This document shows, in pieces, positions 36,321 through 44,736 of a DNA stretch of 64,000 nucleotides (within the stretch, counting starts at the first letter, position 1; every line of letters starts with the position of its first letter). This DNA is from Fibrobacter succinogenes (GTDB taxonomy: Bacteria; Fibrobacterota; Fibrobacteria; Fibrobacterales; Fibrobacteraceae), in the NCBI RefSeq assembly GCF_902779965.1, contig NZ_CACZDK010000004.1:124001-188000 (forward strand), read 5' to 3'. The position numbers and the translations under genes were made by a program. A model generated the notes under the pieces. It saw only the letters and a list, made by a program, of their open reading frames with translations, was not told the DNA's origin and did not search any database.

Positions 36321-36967
36321 ATGAGAGTAGTGGGGATTACGGATTTGGGGAAAGGGCGCGCCACACCTATAGTTGACAAAATGACTGTTGCAATCGTTTT
36401 GTACAATGGAAAAGATCCATTCCGCATAGAAAAAGAGGTAATGTATCCGAATTATCCTGAATACTACCACAAGATTGGATTGCCGTTCTTGTTGGAAGTC
36501 GTTGACGTGAGTGAAATCTTCGAAGACTTTGAAATTCCGCAGATATCGCCTAAAATTGCGCTTGCATTAGTTGCGTTGAAGTACGTTTTTAACGGAGAAA
36601 AACTAAAGAAACACTTGAAGCCAGCCATGGCAGGACTCAAGTCTCTCCCTCGCGAAGAGGCTGAAGACTTTCTTACCCAAACTTTTATATATTTGACGCC
36701 TACGGCGTCCGCGGCGGCGGCTCGGTAATAAAAATATGCAAGCATATTTTTGCAACGCTCGCCTTGCACGCTTATTAATGCAGCGAAGTTTATGGATACA
36801 AGTCCATCGCCGAAGTCGAAGAAGAAGAAATGGCGGAAAAACTGGCTCAACGTGATCGCGATTGGATTGAGGCTATGTTTGCCAATCCCAAATTTACGGA
36901 TGAAGACATCTCTAGCATTTCTGGCGTTCCGCTAAACGAAATCCAAAAACGTAGAGCACAACGTTAA
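36321..36967 (+). pseudogene. Remnant of an Rpn/PD-(D/E)XK transposase-family gene, split by a repeat
   Basis: The first piece (from 36321) has [30 protein letters not shown]-type sequence and a helical part ending FLTQTFIYL. The second piece, in another frame from about 36783, continues EVYGYKSIAEVEEEEMAEKLAQ and ends QKRRAQR. Between them lies two-hairpin repeat copy E (36695-36763). The order fits the C-terminal part of Rpn-type nuclease/transposase proteins, which usually have an N-terminal nuclease domain that is absent here. The gene is thus truncated at the front and interrupted in the middle. Family assignment is moderate. Confidence 0.6.
36695..36763 (-). repeat. Two-hairpin repeat, copy E, inside a broken gene
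   Basis: Minus-strand order: GGCGAGCGTTGCA, palindrome AAAAATATGC-tt-GCATATTTTT, TATTACCGAGCC, hairpin GACGCC-gta-GGCGTC. It interrupts the reading frame of the Rpn-like remnant. Confidence 0.75.
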
Positions 36968-36980
36968 GAATTCCATTTAA

Positions 36981-37012
36981 AAATCCACAGAGTCAAATCC
37001 GTGGATTTTTTT
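36981..37012 (+). terminator. Terminator after the Rpn-like remnant
   Basis: AAATCCAC and GTGGATTT form the stem, followed by a T-run. Confidence 0.75.
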
Positions 37013-37033
37013 CAACTTATTTAGCTGTCTTTT

Positions 37034-37176
37034 TATCGCCATTTTTCAAATTTATCGCCGTTTTTTTGTCGCCACTTTTGGTATTTGTCGCCATTTTATC
37101 GTCGATTTAAGCAATTATCGCCACTTTTATCGCCGTTTTTCATATTTATCGCCGATTTCTGAATTCGTCGGCGATA
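37034..37176. repeat. Cluster of TATCGCC words (iteron-like)
   Basis: In a gene-free stretch, TATCGCC or TGTCGCC occurs at 37034, 37053, 37067, 37086, 37116, 37128 and 37147, TATCGTC at 37097, and an inverted GGCGATA at 37170. T-rich spacers of uneven length separate them. The last two copies form a 10-bp inverted repeat (TTATCGCCGA / TCGGCGATAA). Confidence 0.8.
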
Positions 37177-37192
37177 AAAGTTGACTTTTGAA

Positions 37193-37753
37193 TCAGTCAA
37201 CTAAATCATTTATATTAAAGACAAATCCCTCGCAAAATGGATCGCCTTCTCTAGTAACATAAAATTGTTCACACGGAATATCTGTCTTGTACGACCACGG
37301 AATGCATTCGCCGCAATCATTCACGGCATCGCAACTATACCACAAAGCCGAAATATTATTGCATTTGCCGACACCATCCGTCAATTTTCAACAGCCCTTA
37401 TTCTTTACCAAGTGAAATTTACCACCTTGAAAACAATCACCAAATGTACGAACAGCACCATCCACTTGAATCACATCATCAGAATAACCATAAACGATTA
37501 CCAAACCGTTCCTTTTCGCACATTCCGCCTCGACATCATACAAGCCGTCTGAGAAATCGCGAAGGCTTAGAACCTCAGCAAACTGTTTTGCGGATAAAGT
37601 CTTTGTCTTCATTAATAAAACGTACTGCACCACTCGCTTTTGTTTTTTCCCGAAACGAGCCAAAGCCTTTTCTGCAATTATATTCGGGTCATCACAAACA
37701 CTTGCAACTCCGTCAACGAAAAGGCAAACATCATGAATTAATTCTTTCGCCAC
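37193..37753 (-). pseudogene. Unknown soluble protein gene with an in-frame TGA
   Basis: GTG start at 37753 with AAGGAG upstream. The frame reads 121 codons to a TGA at 37388-37390, then continues in the same frame for about 64 codons to a real stop at 37193. Both halves look like one protein: the first has GLVIVYGYSDDVIQVDGAV and GGKFHLVKNKGC, the second SALWYSCDAVNDC, IPWSYKTDIP and CEGFVFNINDL. This resembles a small family of uncharacterised gut-bacterial proteins, from memory. The stop is either a recent nonsense mutation or, less likely, recoded. Confidence 0.6.
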
Positions 37754-37871
37754 TGAAAGCTCCTTTTTGTAGTTTTATCCATAAACTACATTCGCAGGAA
37801 TGTTGCAGTCAAGAGGGTGTGCTGTTAGAGAATTAACATTGTTCTCTATTGACTCTATCAAAATCTGGCAA

Positions 37872-40800
37872 TTATATTCCGCCTCTTGCCCAGCCATAGC
37901 CTTGCACGGCCATATCAATGAAGTGGCTCAGGAGCAGGTTGCTTTTGACGTTGAATAAATCAATGTCGTAGCAATCGGGCAGATGCGGAGGATCCTGCGC
38001 ATCGAGAACTTCTTCGATCGTACTCTTGACTTTCGCGCGGGTCTGTTCGTCCTTGAACCAATCCACCACAAGAATTTTTTGACGATTGTCATGCAACTTG
38101 TGGAACAAAGCCTTAGATGTCAGCAAGACTTCCTGTTCCTGCGCCTTCGTCAGCTTTTTTCCCATCACGAGAAGGTCGAATATTTCAAGTTCTTCGTCGC
38201 TCAGACCCATTGTTGCCGAGCGTGAATCTTCCTTTTTCAATTCTTCGACGAGCTTTACCAGCTGCTCGTAGTAATCCTCATTTTCGGTGCCACCCGCATT
38301 GTAGCGGTTGATAATATTGCGGAACCGTTCCGAGAACTTGATACGCGTAACGTTGCGGTTTATCATTTGCCGTAAGGCCTTTTCGATAAACTCTTTCAAA
38401 TCATTAATTTCGACGGCCTTGTATTTTGCCTGTTTGATTTCCTTGCGCAGTCCGTCGGCATCGATTTTAGAAAGGTCAATCAGCTTGGATCCGCGCATAT
38501 ACGACCCAACGCCCGATACATCACGGAGTTCTGTTGCTCCATCAGCCTTCACTCTTTCCGATGAAACACTGCTATCCAGCAAATCGCCCATGCGCTTACG
38601 GGCCTTGTTGATTTTTTCATCGTCAATAAGCCTGAAGAAAAGCCCGTGCAAATAAATAAGCGGACTGAATTTCGGATTACTCCAGTTGCGTTCAAAAATT
38701 TCCGGCTTAGAAGATTCATAAAGATTCATCAAGGTATTCAAAATCACCTTGAACTTGTTGACATCTTCATCAACAGAAATAATGGTGTCATAAGCATTGC
38801 GGAACTCGTCCAGTTTGTCGAACGTGGAGACTCCATCGAGAATCTTTTCAATATTGATATTCCGTTCCAGCAAAAACTTGTCCGCTTCGTCAATACAAGC
38901 GTCGATATAGCCAATCAATTCATCAATGTTCTTAGCCGGGAATTCCGCACCGTCATCGCCAATGGCATATGCAGCCAAAGCCTGTTTCATGAACTTGAAC
39001 ACGTTCACATAATCAACAATGATACCGCATGGTTTTCCCGGATACACGCGGTTTGCTCTGGCGATTGCCTGCATAAGCGTGTGGTTCTTCATCGGCTTGT
39101 CAAGATAGAGCGTAGAGAGGTTCGGAACGTCGAAACCCGTAAGCCACATGGCACACACAAACACAAGCTGCAGTTTGTCTTCAGGGTCCTTATAGCGATC
39201 CTCGATGTCCTTGCCTTCGGGCGTAATTTCGTTCATTTTCTTGCGATGAGCTGTAATATCAAGACCCTGTGCCTTGAACTTTTCATTTTCGTCCACTTCT
39301 TCCGAAACGATAACCGCCATTTCGACTTTATCCATGTAGTTCAAGATGGCGGTCAGGCGACCACGTTCTTCTTGTGTTGCGACATTATTCCGTTCAATGG
39401 TCAGCGCTTTCTTTTCTTCTTTCCAGTAGTGCTGAACCTTGTCGTACATCTTTACAGCGGTGAACTTATCTACCGAAACGACCATTCCCTTGCCGAGGAA
39501 CCCGCGACGCGGAAAATGGTGTGCAATATCCCGAGCAATTTTATCCAAGCGGTCTTCGCGCTTGATGACTTCTAGAATGCGAGAACTAGAATTTTCAAGC
39601 AAAGTGGCTTCGGCGTCGTTCAGATTTTCATCTTCGATAATCGTCACGACATCGTCATCAAGGAAGTTGTTTTGCAAACCCACTTCAGGAACGCGACGGC
39701 TATAGAACAGCGGCACCGTCGAGCCATCTTCCACAGACTGCGCGAAGTTGTATTCCGAAACATAGTCGCCGAACCACTGGTTCGTCAGACGTTTGCTTCC
39801 CAATAACGGAGTGCCAGTAAAGGCAACGAAGTTCGCATTCGGCAACGCCGTGCGCATATTTTCGGCAAGAGTCTTGTATTGCGTGCGGTGTGCCTCATCC
39901 ACCAACACGAAAATATCATCGCGGGTAGAAAGGACAGGGTATTTTTTACCCTTGTCGTAACCGAACTTATGAATCAGCGTGAATATAAAAGGCTTGTTCC
40001 CTTGCAAGTATTCGCGAAGCTGTTCGCCATTCTTGGGCTGGCATTCATCTTGCGGGCCGATGATTTCTGTCCGCAAGAAGTTCTTGTATATCTGCGTATC
40101 AAGGTCTTCGCGGTCGGTGATAATAAGGAACATGAAGTTGCCACTGAACTTACGCTTGACCTTACGGGCAAACATCGCCATCGAGTAACTCTTGCCGCTC
40201 CCTTGCGTATGCCAGAATACGCCCAACTTGCCGTCCAGTTCCTTACGGTTCTCTACGGCGCGGCACAAGTTGTTGACACCCATAAACTGGTGGTTCTTGG
40301 CGATAATCTTTATAGAACCGTTCTGGAACAGAATAAAATTTTCGATGTAGTCAATAAGGGTTGCCTTGTCGAGCAAACTTTTGACCATGTACTGCGCACT
40401 TACGCCTTCGCCTCGAATATACTTGCGGTCAATCTTGTCGCTTTCGCTTTTCTTGAGCCATTCGAAGAAGTAATCGTAGCTCGCGTTGAACGCGCCCAGC
40501 TTGGTTTCAAAACCGTTCGAAAGAACGCACACCTGGTTCAGGGCGAACAGATTCGGGATTTCTTTCCGGTAATCCTGGAGGTTCTTGTTGTAGGCTTCTT
40601 CAATCTTGACGGTGCTGTTCTTGAGTTCGATAAAAACTAGCGGCAACCCGTTGACAAACACCAGAACATCGGGGCGGCGAAAATGATAGTGTCCCTGAAT
40701 CCACATTTGCGAAACGGCAGTAAACGTGTTGTTTTCGGGGTTGGCGAAATCAATAAGCGACACATCGCCAAAATCCGGCTTGCCGTCCTTGAGGAATGTG

Positions 40801-41120
40801 ACGCGCACACCGTCACGAATTTTCTTATAGAGCGCGTAGTTGGTCGCCGTCATGTCGGTGCCGGAATAGTCGCGAACCAAATCCTGCGCAATCTCGTCCA
40901 GCTTGTTTGCGGGAACTTCGGGATTGAGCCTCGTGAGCGACTCGCGCAAAACAACAGGCAACACGCACTGCTTTTTGCTGGAACGCCCCGTGCCATCGGG
41001 CAGCACTTCCATCTTTTCCGGAGAAGGGTCGCAATGGACCACCTCGTAACCGAACTCCGGTGATTCCAGCATCTGGAGAATCGCTTGTTCGATATCATCT
41101 TCGGAAATAAAGGACTTCAT
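37872..41120 (-). CDS. hsdR: Type I restriction enzyme, restriction/translocase subunit HsdR
   Basis: 1082 residues. Cuts unmethylated DNA after ATP-driven translocation. The N-terminal nuclease shows RRPDVLVFVNG (D151) and FIELKN (E165, K167), the PD...ExK core. The SF2 motor has Walker A TQGSGKS (305-311), DEAH (407-410) and FTGTPLLG. The C-terminal helical region that docks on the methylase is present. No frameshift or missing motif, so it appears active. It is separated from hsdS by five other genes, all on the same strand, and begins 9 bases after the abiEii stop. Confidence 0.97.
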   Translation of the reverse strand: MKSFISEDDIEQAILQMLESPEFGYEVVHCDPSPEKMEVLPDGTGRSSKKQCVLPVVLRESLTRLNPEVPANKLDEIAQDLVRDYSGTDMTATNYALYKKIRDGVRVTFLKDGKPDFGDVSLIDFANPENNTFTAVSQMWIQGHYHFRRPDVLVFVNGLPLVFIELKNSTVKIEEAYNKNLQDYRKEIPNLFALNQVCVLSNGFETKLGAFNASYDYFFEWLKKSESDKIDRKYIRGEGVSAQYMVKSLLDKATLIDYIENFILFQNGSIKIIAKNHQFMGVNNLCRAVENRKELDGKLGVFWHTQGSGKSYSMAMFARKVKRKFSGNFMFLIITDREDLDTQIYKNFLRTEIIGPQDECQPKNGEQLREYLQGNKPFIFTLIHKFGYDKGKKYPVLSTRDDIFVLVDEAHRTQYKTLAENMRTALPNANFVAFTGTPLLGSKRLTNQWFGDYVSEYNFAQSVEDGSTVPLFYSRRVPEVGLQNNFLDDDVVTIIEDENLNDAEATLLENSSSRILEVIKREDRLDKIARDIAHHFPRRGFLGKGMVVSVDKFTAVKMYDKVQHYWKEEKKALTIERNNVATQEERGRLTAILNYMDKVEMAVIVSEEVDENEKFKAQGLDITAHRKKMNEITPEGKDIEDRYKDPEDKLQLVFVCAMWLTGFDVPNLSTLYLDKPMKNHTLMQAIARANRVYPGKPCGIIVDYVNVFKFMKQALAAYAIGDDGAEFPAKNIDELIGYIDACIDEADKFLLERNINIEKILDGVSTFDKLDEFRNAYDTIISVDEDVNKFKVILNTLMNLYESSKPEIFERNWSNPKFSPLIYLHGLFFRLIDDEKINKARKRMGDLLDSSVSSERVKADGATELRDVSGVGSYMRGSKLIDLSKIDADGLRKEIKQAKYKAVEINDLKEFIEKALRQMINRNVTRIKFSERFRNIINRYNAGGTENEDYYEQLVKLVEELKKEDSRSATMGLSDEELEIFDLLVMGKKLTKAQEQEVLLTSKALFHKLHDNRQKILVVDWFKDEQTRAKVKSTIEEVLDAQDPPHLPDCYDIDLFNVKSNLLLSHFIDMAVQGYGWARGGI

Positions 41121-41129
41121 GCCATAAAA

Positions 41130-42227
41130 TTAACTCTTTAGCAATTCAAAAACACGAAACCAGTAATAAAAAGCCTCGGGATTTGACTTTTTTAGCTTAT
41201 TTAGCTTAGTCCATACCGCCAAATCTGAACCAACAGAAGCCTCGATTTTCACCTCTGCAAGATTTTTCGCATTGGCAGAGGTGTATTTTTCAGGAATAAA
41301 CATTCCTTTCAATAAGCACGCCGACAGATACGCAATCTTAGACGAATCAACAACCGCATTACTTAATCCATAACGATTCCCATAAACAAAGCTCTGCAAC
41401 TTAGGAATCCCATGATTCAATAACGAAAAACGTTCTTTATCAGAATATCCATTTGTTCCTATGCACAAAGCCGTATTTATTGAATCCATCAGAACATCCT
41501 CAACACCAATTTTTAAGTTGCGATAATCCAACTCTACAGAAGCATTTTTCTTATAGACTTCAAAAACATTTTCAAAATTATCTAGAGAATCAAACAAGCA
41601 AGCCACATCAAACAATTGCTTCATAATTTCCAAAGAACAGTCCCTATCGTTTCCGGCCTTGTCCTTTTTAAAATAGGGAATCCCGGTTGTATTTGGAGCA
41701 AACGCAGCAAGTTTATCGCCAAGAATATCGGATTTTGAGGGAACATTGACCCAAACATTTTCGCCTTCGATCTTTAAAAAAGGACTCTGTACAGCCTTAT
41801 TCTCAACTTGTTTATAAGGAGAATCTTCCAAAAGAACATCTAGCAATACATAATCGCTCCGACTCCCGTTATAAGCGACTTGGTAATTATACTTTGCGTG
41901 CATCTTAGGAACATTGAATCTCGATTTTCTATTCACAAGCTCAGGCTTTTCAAACCCATAATCATTGGCATACATACCTATATACCTTTCAACGTCCGTC
42001 CCAGGAGCACAAATAATATCAATGTCAACCGATAGACGTTTTTCAGTATTGAAATGCAGCATCAAACACGAACCGCCCTTAAAAACAAACGGACAACCGC
42101 TACGAGCTAACGCCTCAAGTAAAGAAAACGCACGGATAGTCTTTTCAAGTAACGCTACATCAGAAACCCGATACTTCTTTGAAACAAACGTTATCCATTC
42201 CCTCGTCCTACTTTCTGGAGAAATCAT
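41130..42227 (-). CDS. abiEii: AbiEii-type nucleotidyltransferase toxin
   Basis: 365 residues of the AbiEii/AbiGii family. Toxin of the type IV AbiE toxin-antitoxin system, a nucleotidyltransferase-like enzyme that gives phage abortive infection. The signature is FKGGSCLMLHF (GGS at 51-53), then SVDIDI with D68 and D70, the two metal-binding Asp. A later PSKSDILGDKLAAFAP stretch matches the conserved DxxxDKxxA segment. The catalytic set is intact. It follows abiEi by 86 bases with its own AGAGGTG ribosome site, and precedes hsdR by 9 bases. Confidence 0.92.
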   Translation of the reverse strand: MISPESRTREWITFVSKKYRVSDVALLEKTIRAFSLLEALARSGCPFVFKGGSCLMLHFNTEKRLSVDIDIICAPGTDVERYIGMYANDYGFEKPELVNRKSRFNVPKMHAKYNYQVAYNGSRSDYVLLDVLLEDSPYKQVENKAVQSPFLKIEGENVWVNVPSKSDILGDKLAAFAPNTTGIPYFKKDKAGNDRDCSLEIMKQLFDVACLFDSLDNFENVFEVYKKNASVELDYRNLKIGVEDVLMDSINTALCIGTNGYSDKERFSLLNHGIPKLQSFVYGNRYGLSNAVVDSSKIAYLSACLLKGMFIPEKYTSANAKNLAEVKIEASVGSDLAVWTKLNKLKKSNPEAFYYWFRVFELLKS

Positions 42228-42313
42228 TTACGCACCTCTTTTTACAACCATATGATATATACATAATGATCTCTCCCCGCGCAATAGGTGCAACTTTTCG
42301 CCACAAAAGGGGA

Positions 42314-43036
42314 TTAAGCGATATTCGCAAGCAAAGACTCAACCTCTTTCAGCTTATTCCTTCTGCTAGCGTAACGTTTTAGAGCCTTCACATTTATATC
42401 GTATAAATCAAAAGCTTTCTGATACACATAAACAGTTTCCATACCGCGAAGAAAGTAGAATTCATTATCGCAGAGAATATCAACGAGAATTTTTTCGAGC
42501 CTCGGAGCATTGAGTTCATCAGTTTTATCTAAAGGTCCCTGACTGACTAAATTTTTAACGACAATAATTTTTTTTGACGAGGAAAAATATTCCATCGTCT
42601 CTAGCGATGGATTCTTTAGGACAATCCTTTTGTCAGGTTCATTAAGCCGATCTGCAACAGCATCGACCACATCCTTTTCGGCTTCAATAATTACGAAATT
42701 CACCATCGGAACATGCTGCGTAAAATACGCAAGTTCCTTTACATTCCAAGCACACAATTGAGCGAAAGGAAAACTCTGCTTTAAAAACGAATACAGTTTT
42801 TTTTCCGCAAGAGAGTCTTCTGTTCGGAAACCATTTTTTTGTGATTCGGCAATTTCGTACACATCATCCCCCACCTTTACCAATTGCTTTTTAGCAACCA
42901 TTTTTTGGATGGCGTTATGCACCGACATCAGCGAATACTCAACTTTTGAATTGAACAAAGAAACAAGAAGTTCCTCTAAACGGAATTTCCTATTGTTTTT
43001 CAGCGCAAAATCCTTAATGTCCAAGTCAACATTCAT
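42314..43036 (-). CDS. abiEi: AbiEi-like antitoxin and autorepressor
   Basis: 240 residues. The N-terminus (about 1-70) is a winged-helix-like region (FRLEELLVSLFNSKVEYSLMSVHNAIQKMVAKKQLVKVGDDVYEI). The rest is a mixed alpha/beta domain with FPFAQLCAWNVKELAYFTQHVP and LVSQGPLDKTDELNAPRLEKILVDIL, typical of AbiEi-like (DUF6577-type) proteins that accompany AbiEii toxins. AbiEi antitoxins also repress their own promoter by binding inverted repeats; two such repeats lie upstream here. Confidence 0.85.
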   Translation of the reverse strand: MNVDLDIKDFALKNNRKFRLEELLVSLFNSKVEYSLMSVHNAIQKMVAKKQLVKVGDDVYEIAESQKNGFRTEDSLAEKKLYSFLKQSFPFAQLCAWNVKELAYFTQHVPMVNFVIIEAEKDVVDAVADRLNEPDKRIVLKNPSLETMEYFSSSKKIIVVKNLVSQGPLDKTDELNAPRLEKILVDILCDNEFYFLRGMETVYVYQKAFDLYDINVKALKRYASRRNKLKEVESLLANIA

Positions 43037-43061
43037 AATCGATATAAATATAGCTCGTATT

Positions 43062-43086
43062 TGTCAAAAAATCAAGTAATTTGACA
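43062..43086. promoter_or_regulatory. Inverted repeat 1 upstream of abiEi (probable operator)
   Basis: TGTCAAA, 11 bases, TTTGACA; 25 bases upstream of the abiEi ATG. Same spacing as inverted repeat 2. Confidence 0.65.
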
Positions 43087-43191
43087 TTTTAAACATATTT
43101 TTATACATTTAAAATTGCTTATTTTTGCAAATATATAGTCATTTTCAATTAAAAAGTGGCAAAAATATAAAACACTATTATGAAAATAATT

Positions 43192-43220
43192 TTTGTCAAA
43201 AATTTGTTAAATTTGACAAA
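43192..43220. promoter_or_regulatory. Inverted repeat 2 upstream of abiEi (probable operator)
   Basis: TTTGTCAAA, 11 bases, TTTGACAAA, a perfect 9-bp inverted repeat between the last AbiTii-like gene and abiEi. With inverted repeat 1 it frames an AT-rich stretch that should hold the abiE promoter. Confidence 0.65.
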
Positions 43221-43252
43221 GACAACAAAAAAAAACACCTATTTTTTAAAAC

Positions 43253-43837
43253 TTACGATTTATTTACTGAGGCAGACGAATTATCCATATTTCCAACAAT
43301 ATTGGAACCATTTACAGAGCCATTGATATTGATGTTGTTTATCTCCATTTTAGGATTGCTTCCGTCTAAAGCCAACTTCCCATTTTTAAGCATCTGATTT
43401 TTCCAGTCATTGATTTTCTGCCTAACAAAAAATTCAATTCTTTGGAAAGAAATGAGTCTTATTATCTCTTTATTTTTATATAAACCTTTCCAAGGGTCGT
43501 TTGGTATTTCAAAAAAACGTTCATAGTCTTTCTGTTCTTTCGATATGTCGCAAACAACTTTCATCGGATCTCTAATCTCATACGATTTAGACATTGTCGT
43601 CATGTAACGTTTGGCATTGGGTTCAAGTGGACTATCATACCAACCTTGCACCTTCTTTTCAACATAGCGATAATCGGGCAAATCGTCTTCGTCATAGCCG
43701 TTTAGTTCCTTTTCGCAAAAAGAAGCAAATTCAAATTCGCCAATCACGTTCGCGACAGAACGAGCCTCTTCCAATAAATCTGGGAGCGGTGTTTGCGATT
43801 TTGCACTATCGGCGATAAAGTCTTCGATTAGTTTCAT
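43253..43837 (-). CDS. AbiTii-like protein 1
   Basis: 194 residues from the ATG at 43837; it starts 5 bases after the previous stop. The N-terminal 60 residues show the AbiTii pattern: a helix with LPDLLEEARSVANVIG, then FCEKELNGYDEDDLPDYRYV. The C-terminus is a short Asn/Gly/Ser stretch, NINGSVNGSNIVGNMDNSSA, shared with the two paralogues next door. AbiTii is known from the lactococcal AbiT abortive-infection system; the biochemical function is unknown. Third of three tandem copies. Confidence 0.8.
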   Translation of the reverse strand: MKLIEDFIADSAKSQTPLPDLLEEARSVANVIGEFEFASFCEKELNGYDEDDLPDYRYVEKKVQGWYDSPLEPNAKRYMTTMSKSYEIRDPMKVVCDISKEQKDYERFFEIPNDPWKGLYKNKEIIRLISFQRIEFFVRQKINDWKNQMLKNGKLALDGSNPKMEINNININGSVNGSNIVGNMDNSSASVNKS

Positions 43838-43842
43838 TCTGC

Positions 43843-44733
43843 CTAACCCGTTATCGATGAAATATAGCTTGACACCGTTGAGCCAATAGACCAAATGCCA
43901 GAGGATATCGCTCCTGCTGCAATGGCTTTTAACGTTTCAACAACAGAACTTTCGTCTCGATTATCTATAGATTGTTCCAATTGCTCTATTTTTTCTTTCA
44001 AAACAACGACTTCCTCAGAATCAGCTGTTTGCGTCTTTTCCATTTCTTTCTTGATTTGTTCGACAAGCAGTCTTAAAGATTCGAAATCTAATTTGCCATT
44101 GTTATTAACTGTAGCGGACGAGTTCGTCATACTTCCGACTATATTAGCACCATTAACATTTCCGTTGACAATAAGAGTCATAGTTTTAGCAATTTCCTTT
44201 TCTTTTTCTGAAAAAATGCAATCTTCTCCAAGAATACCCTTTCGCTCTAAATCAATAGACCAATCCAAAATCTGATTTTTTACAGTGTCAAGAATCCTTA
44301 CCAATTGAGTTTTTGAGAAAAAAGCCTTGATCTCAGTATCAAAAAACATATTTGAATTTTTTATAAGTTCTCGTTGTAATTCAAATGGGACCACGGTATT
44401 TAATACAGAGTCTTCTGCATCAAGAAATTTCTGCATTTCCCCAACAGATAAAAATATTGGTCCCTTCAGCAATTTGGAATATATTCCTGTCGAAGGAATT
44501 TGAAAAGGAATCCAACCTCGCATAGGATTAAAGGCTTTATATGTCAAATCAACATAACGAATATCGGGAAGTTCATCAATGTTTTTATAGCCATTTATTT
44601 CATTCTTCAGAAAATCAACCATCTCTTTTTGCTCAAGTTTTTGAGCAATGAAATATGCTTTCTGAAAAAGATTCGCATAGGACAAAGCTGGATTTAAACA
44701 TTCCTTCTGTAATTCTATAACCAGTTTAGCCAT
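43843..44733 (-). CDS. AbiTii-like protein 2 with coiled coil and hydrophobic tail
   Basis: 296 residues. N-terminal AbiTii-type domain: LVIELQKECLNPALSYANLFQKAYFIAQKL, then FLKNEINGYKNIDELPDIRYV. A linker helix region leads to the shared motif LIVNGNVNGANIVGSMTNSS (about 187-206). Unlike the others it goes on into a charged coiled coil (about 215-262) and a C-terminal hydrophobic, Gly/Ser-rich helix (AIAAGAISSGIWSIGSTVSSYISSI) that could enter membranes. This is the longest and probably the effector-bearing copy. It begins 3 bases after the upstream stop. Confidence 0.82.
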   Translation of the reverse strand: MAKLVIELQKECLNPALSYANLFQKAYFIAQKLEQKEMVDFLKNEINGYKNIDELPDIRYVDLTYKAFNPMRGWIPFQIPSTGIYSKLLKGPIFLSVGEMQKFLDAEDSVLNTVVPFELQRELIKNSNMFFDTEIKAFFSKTQLVRILDTVKNQILDWSIDLERKGILGEDCIFSEKEKEIAKTMTLIVNGNVNGANIVGSMTNSSATVNNNGKLDFESLRLLVEQIKKEMEKTQTADSEEVVVLKEKIEQLEQSIDNRDESSVVETLKAIAAGAISSGIWSIGSTVSSYISSITG

Positions 44734-44736
44734 AAA

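Noticed and set aside
36750-36935. A separate small gene after the Rpn-like piece
   Set aside because: The reading frame that continues the protein family is another one (to 36967). This frame only overlaps it and begins inside the repeat.
37034-37176. CRISPR array
   Set aside because: The TATCGCC words are only 7 bases long with uneven spacers and no unique spacer sequences; no cas genes are in the window.
43037-43252. A missing gene between AbiTii-like 1 and abiEi
   Set aside because: The stretch is very AT-rich with stops in all frames. It holds the two inverted repeats and fits a promoter region.
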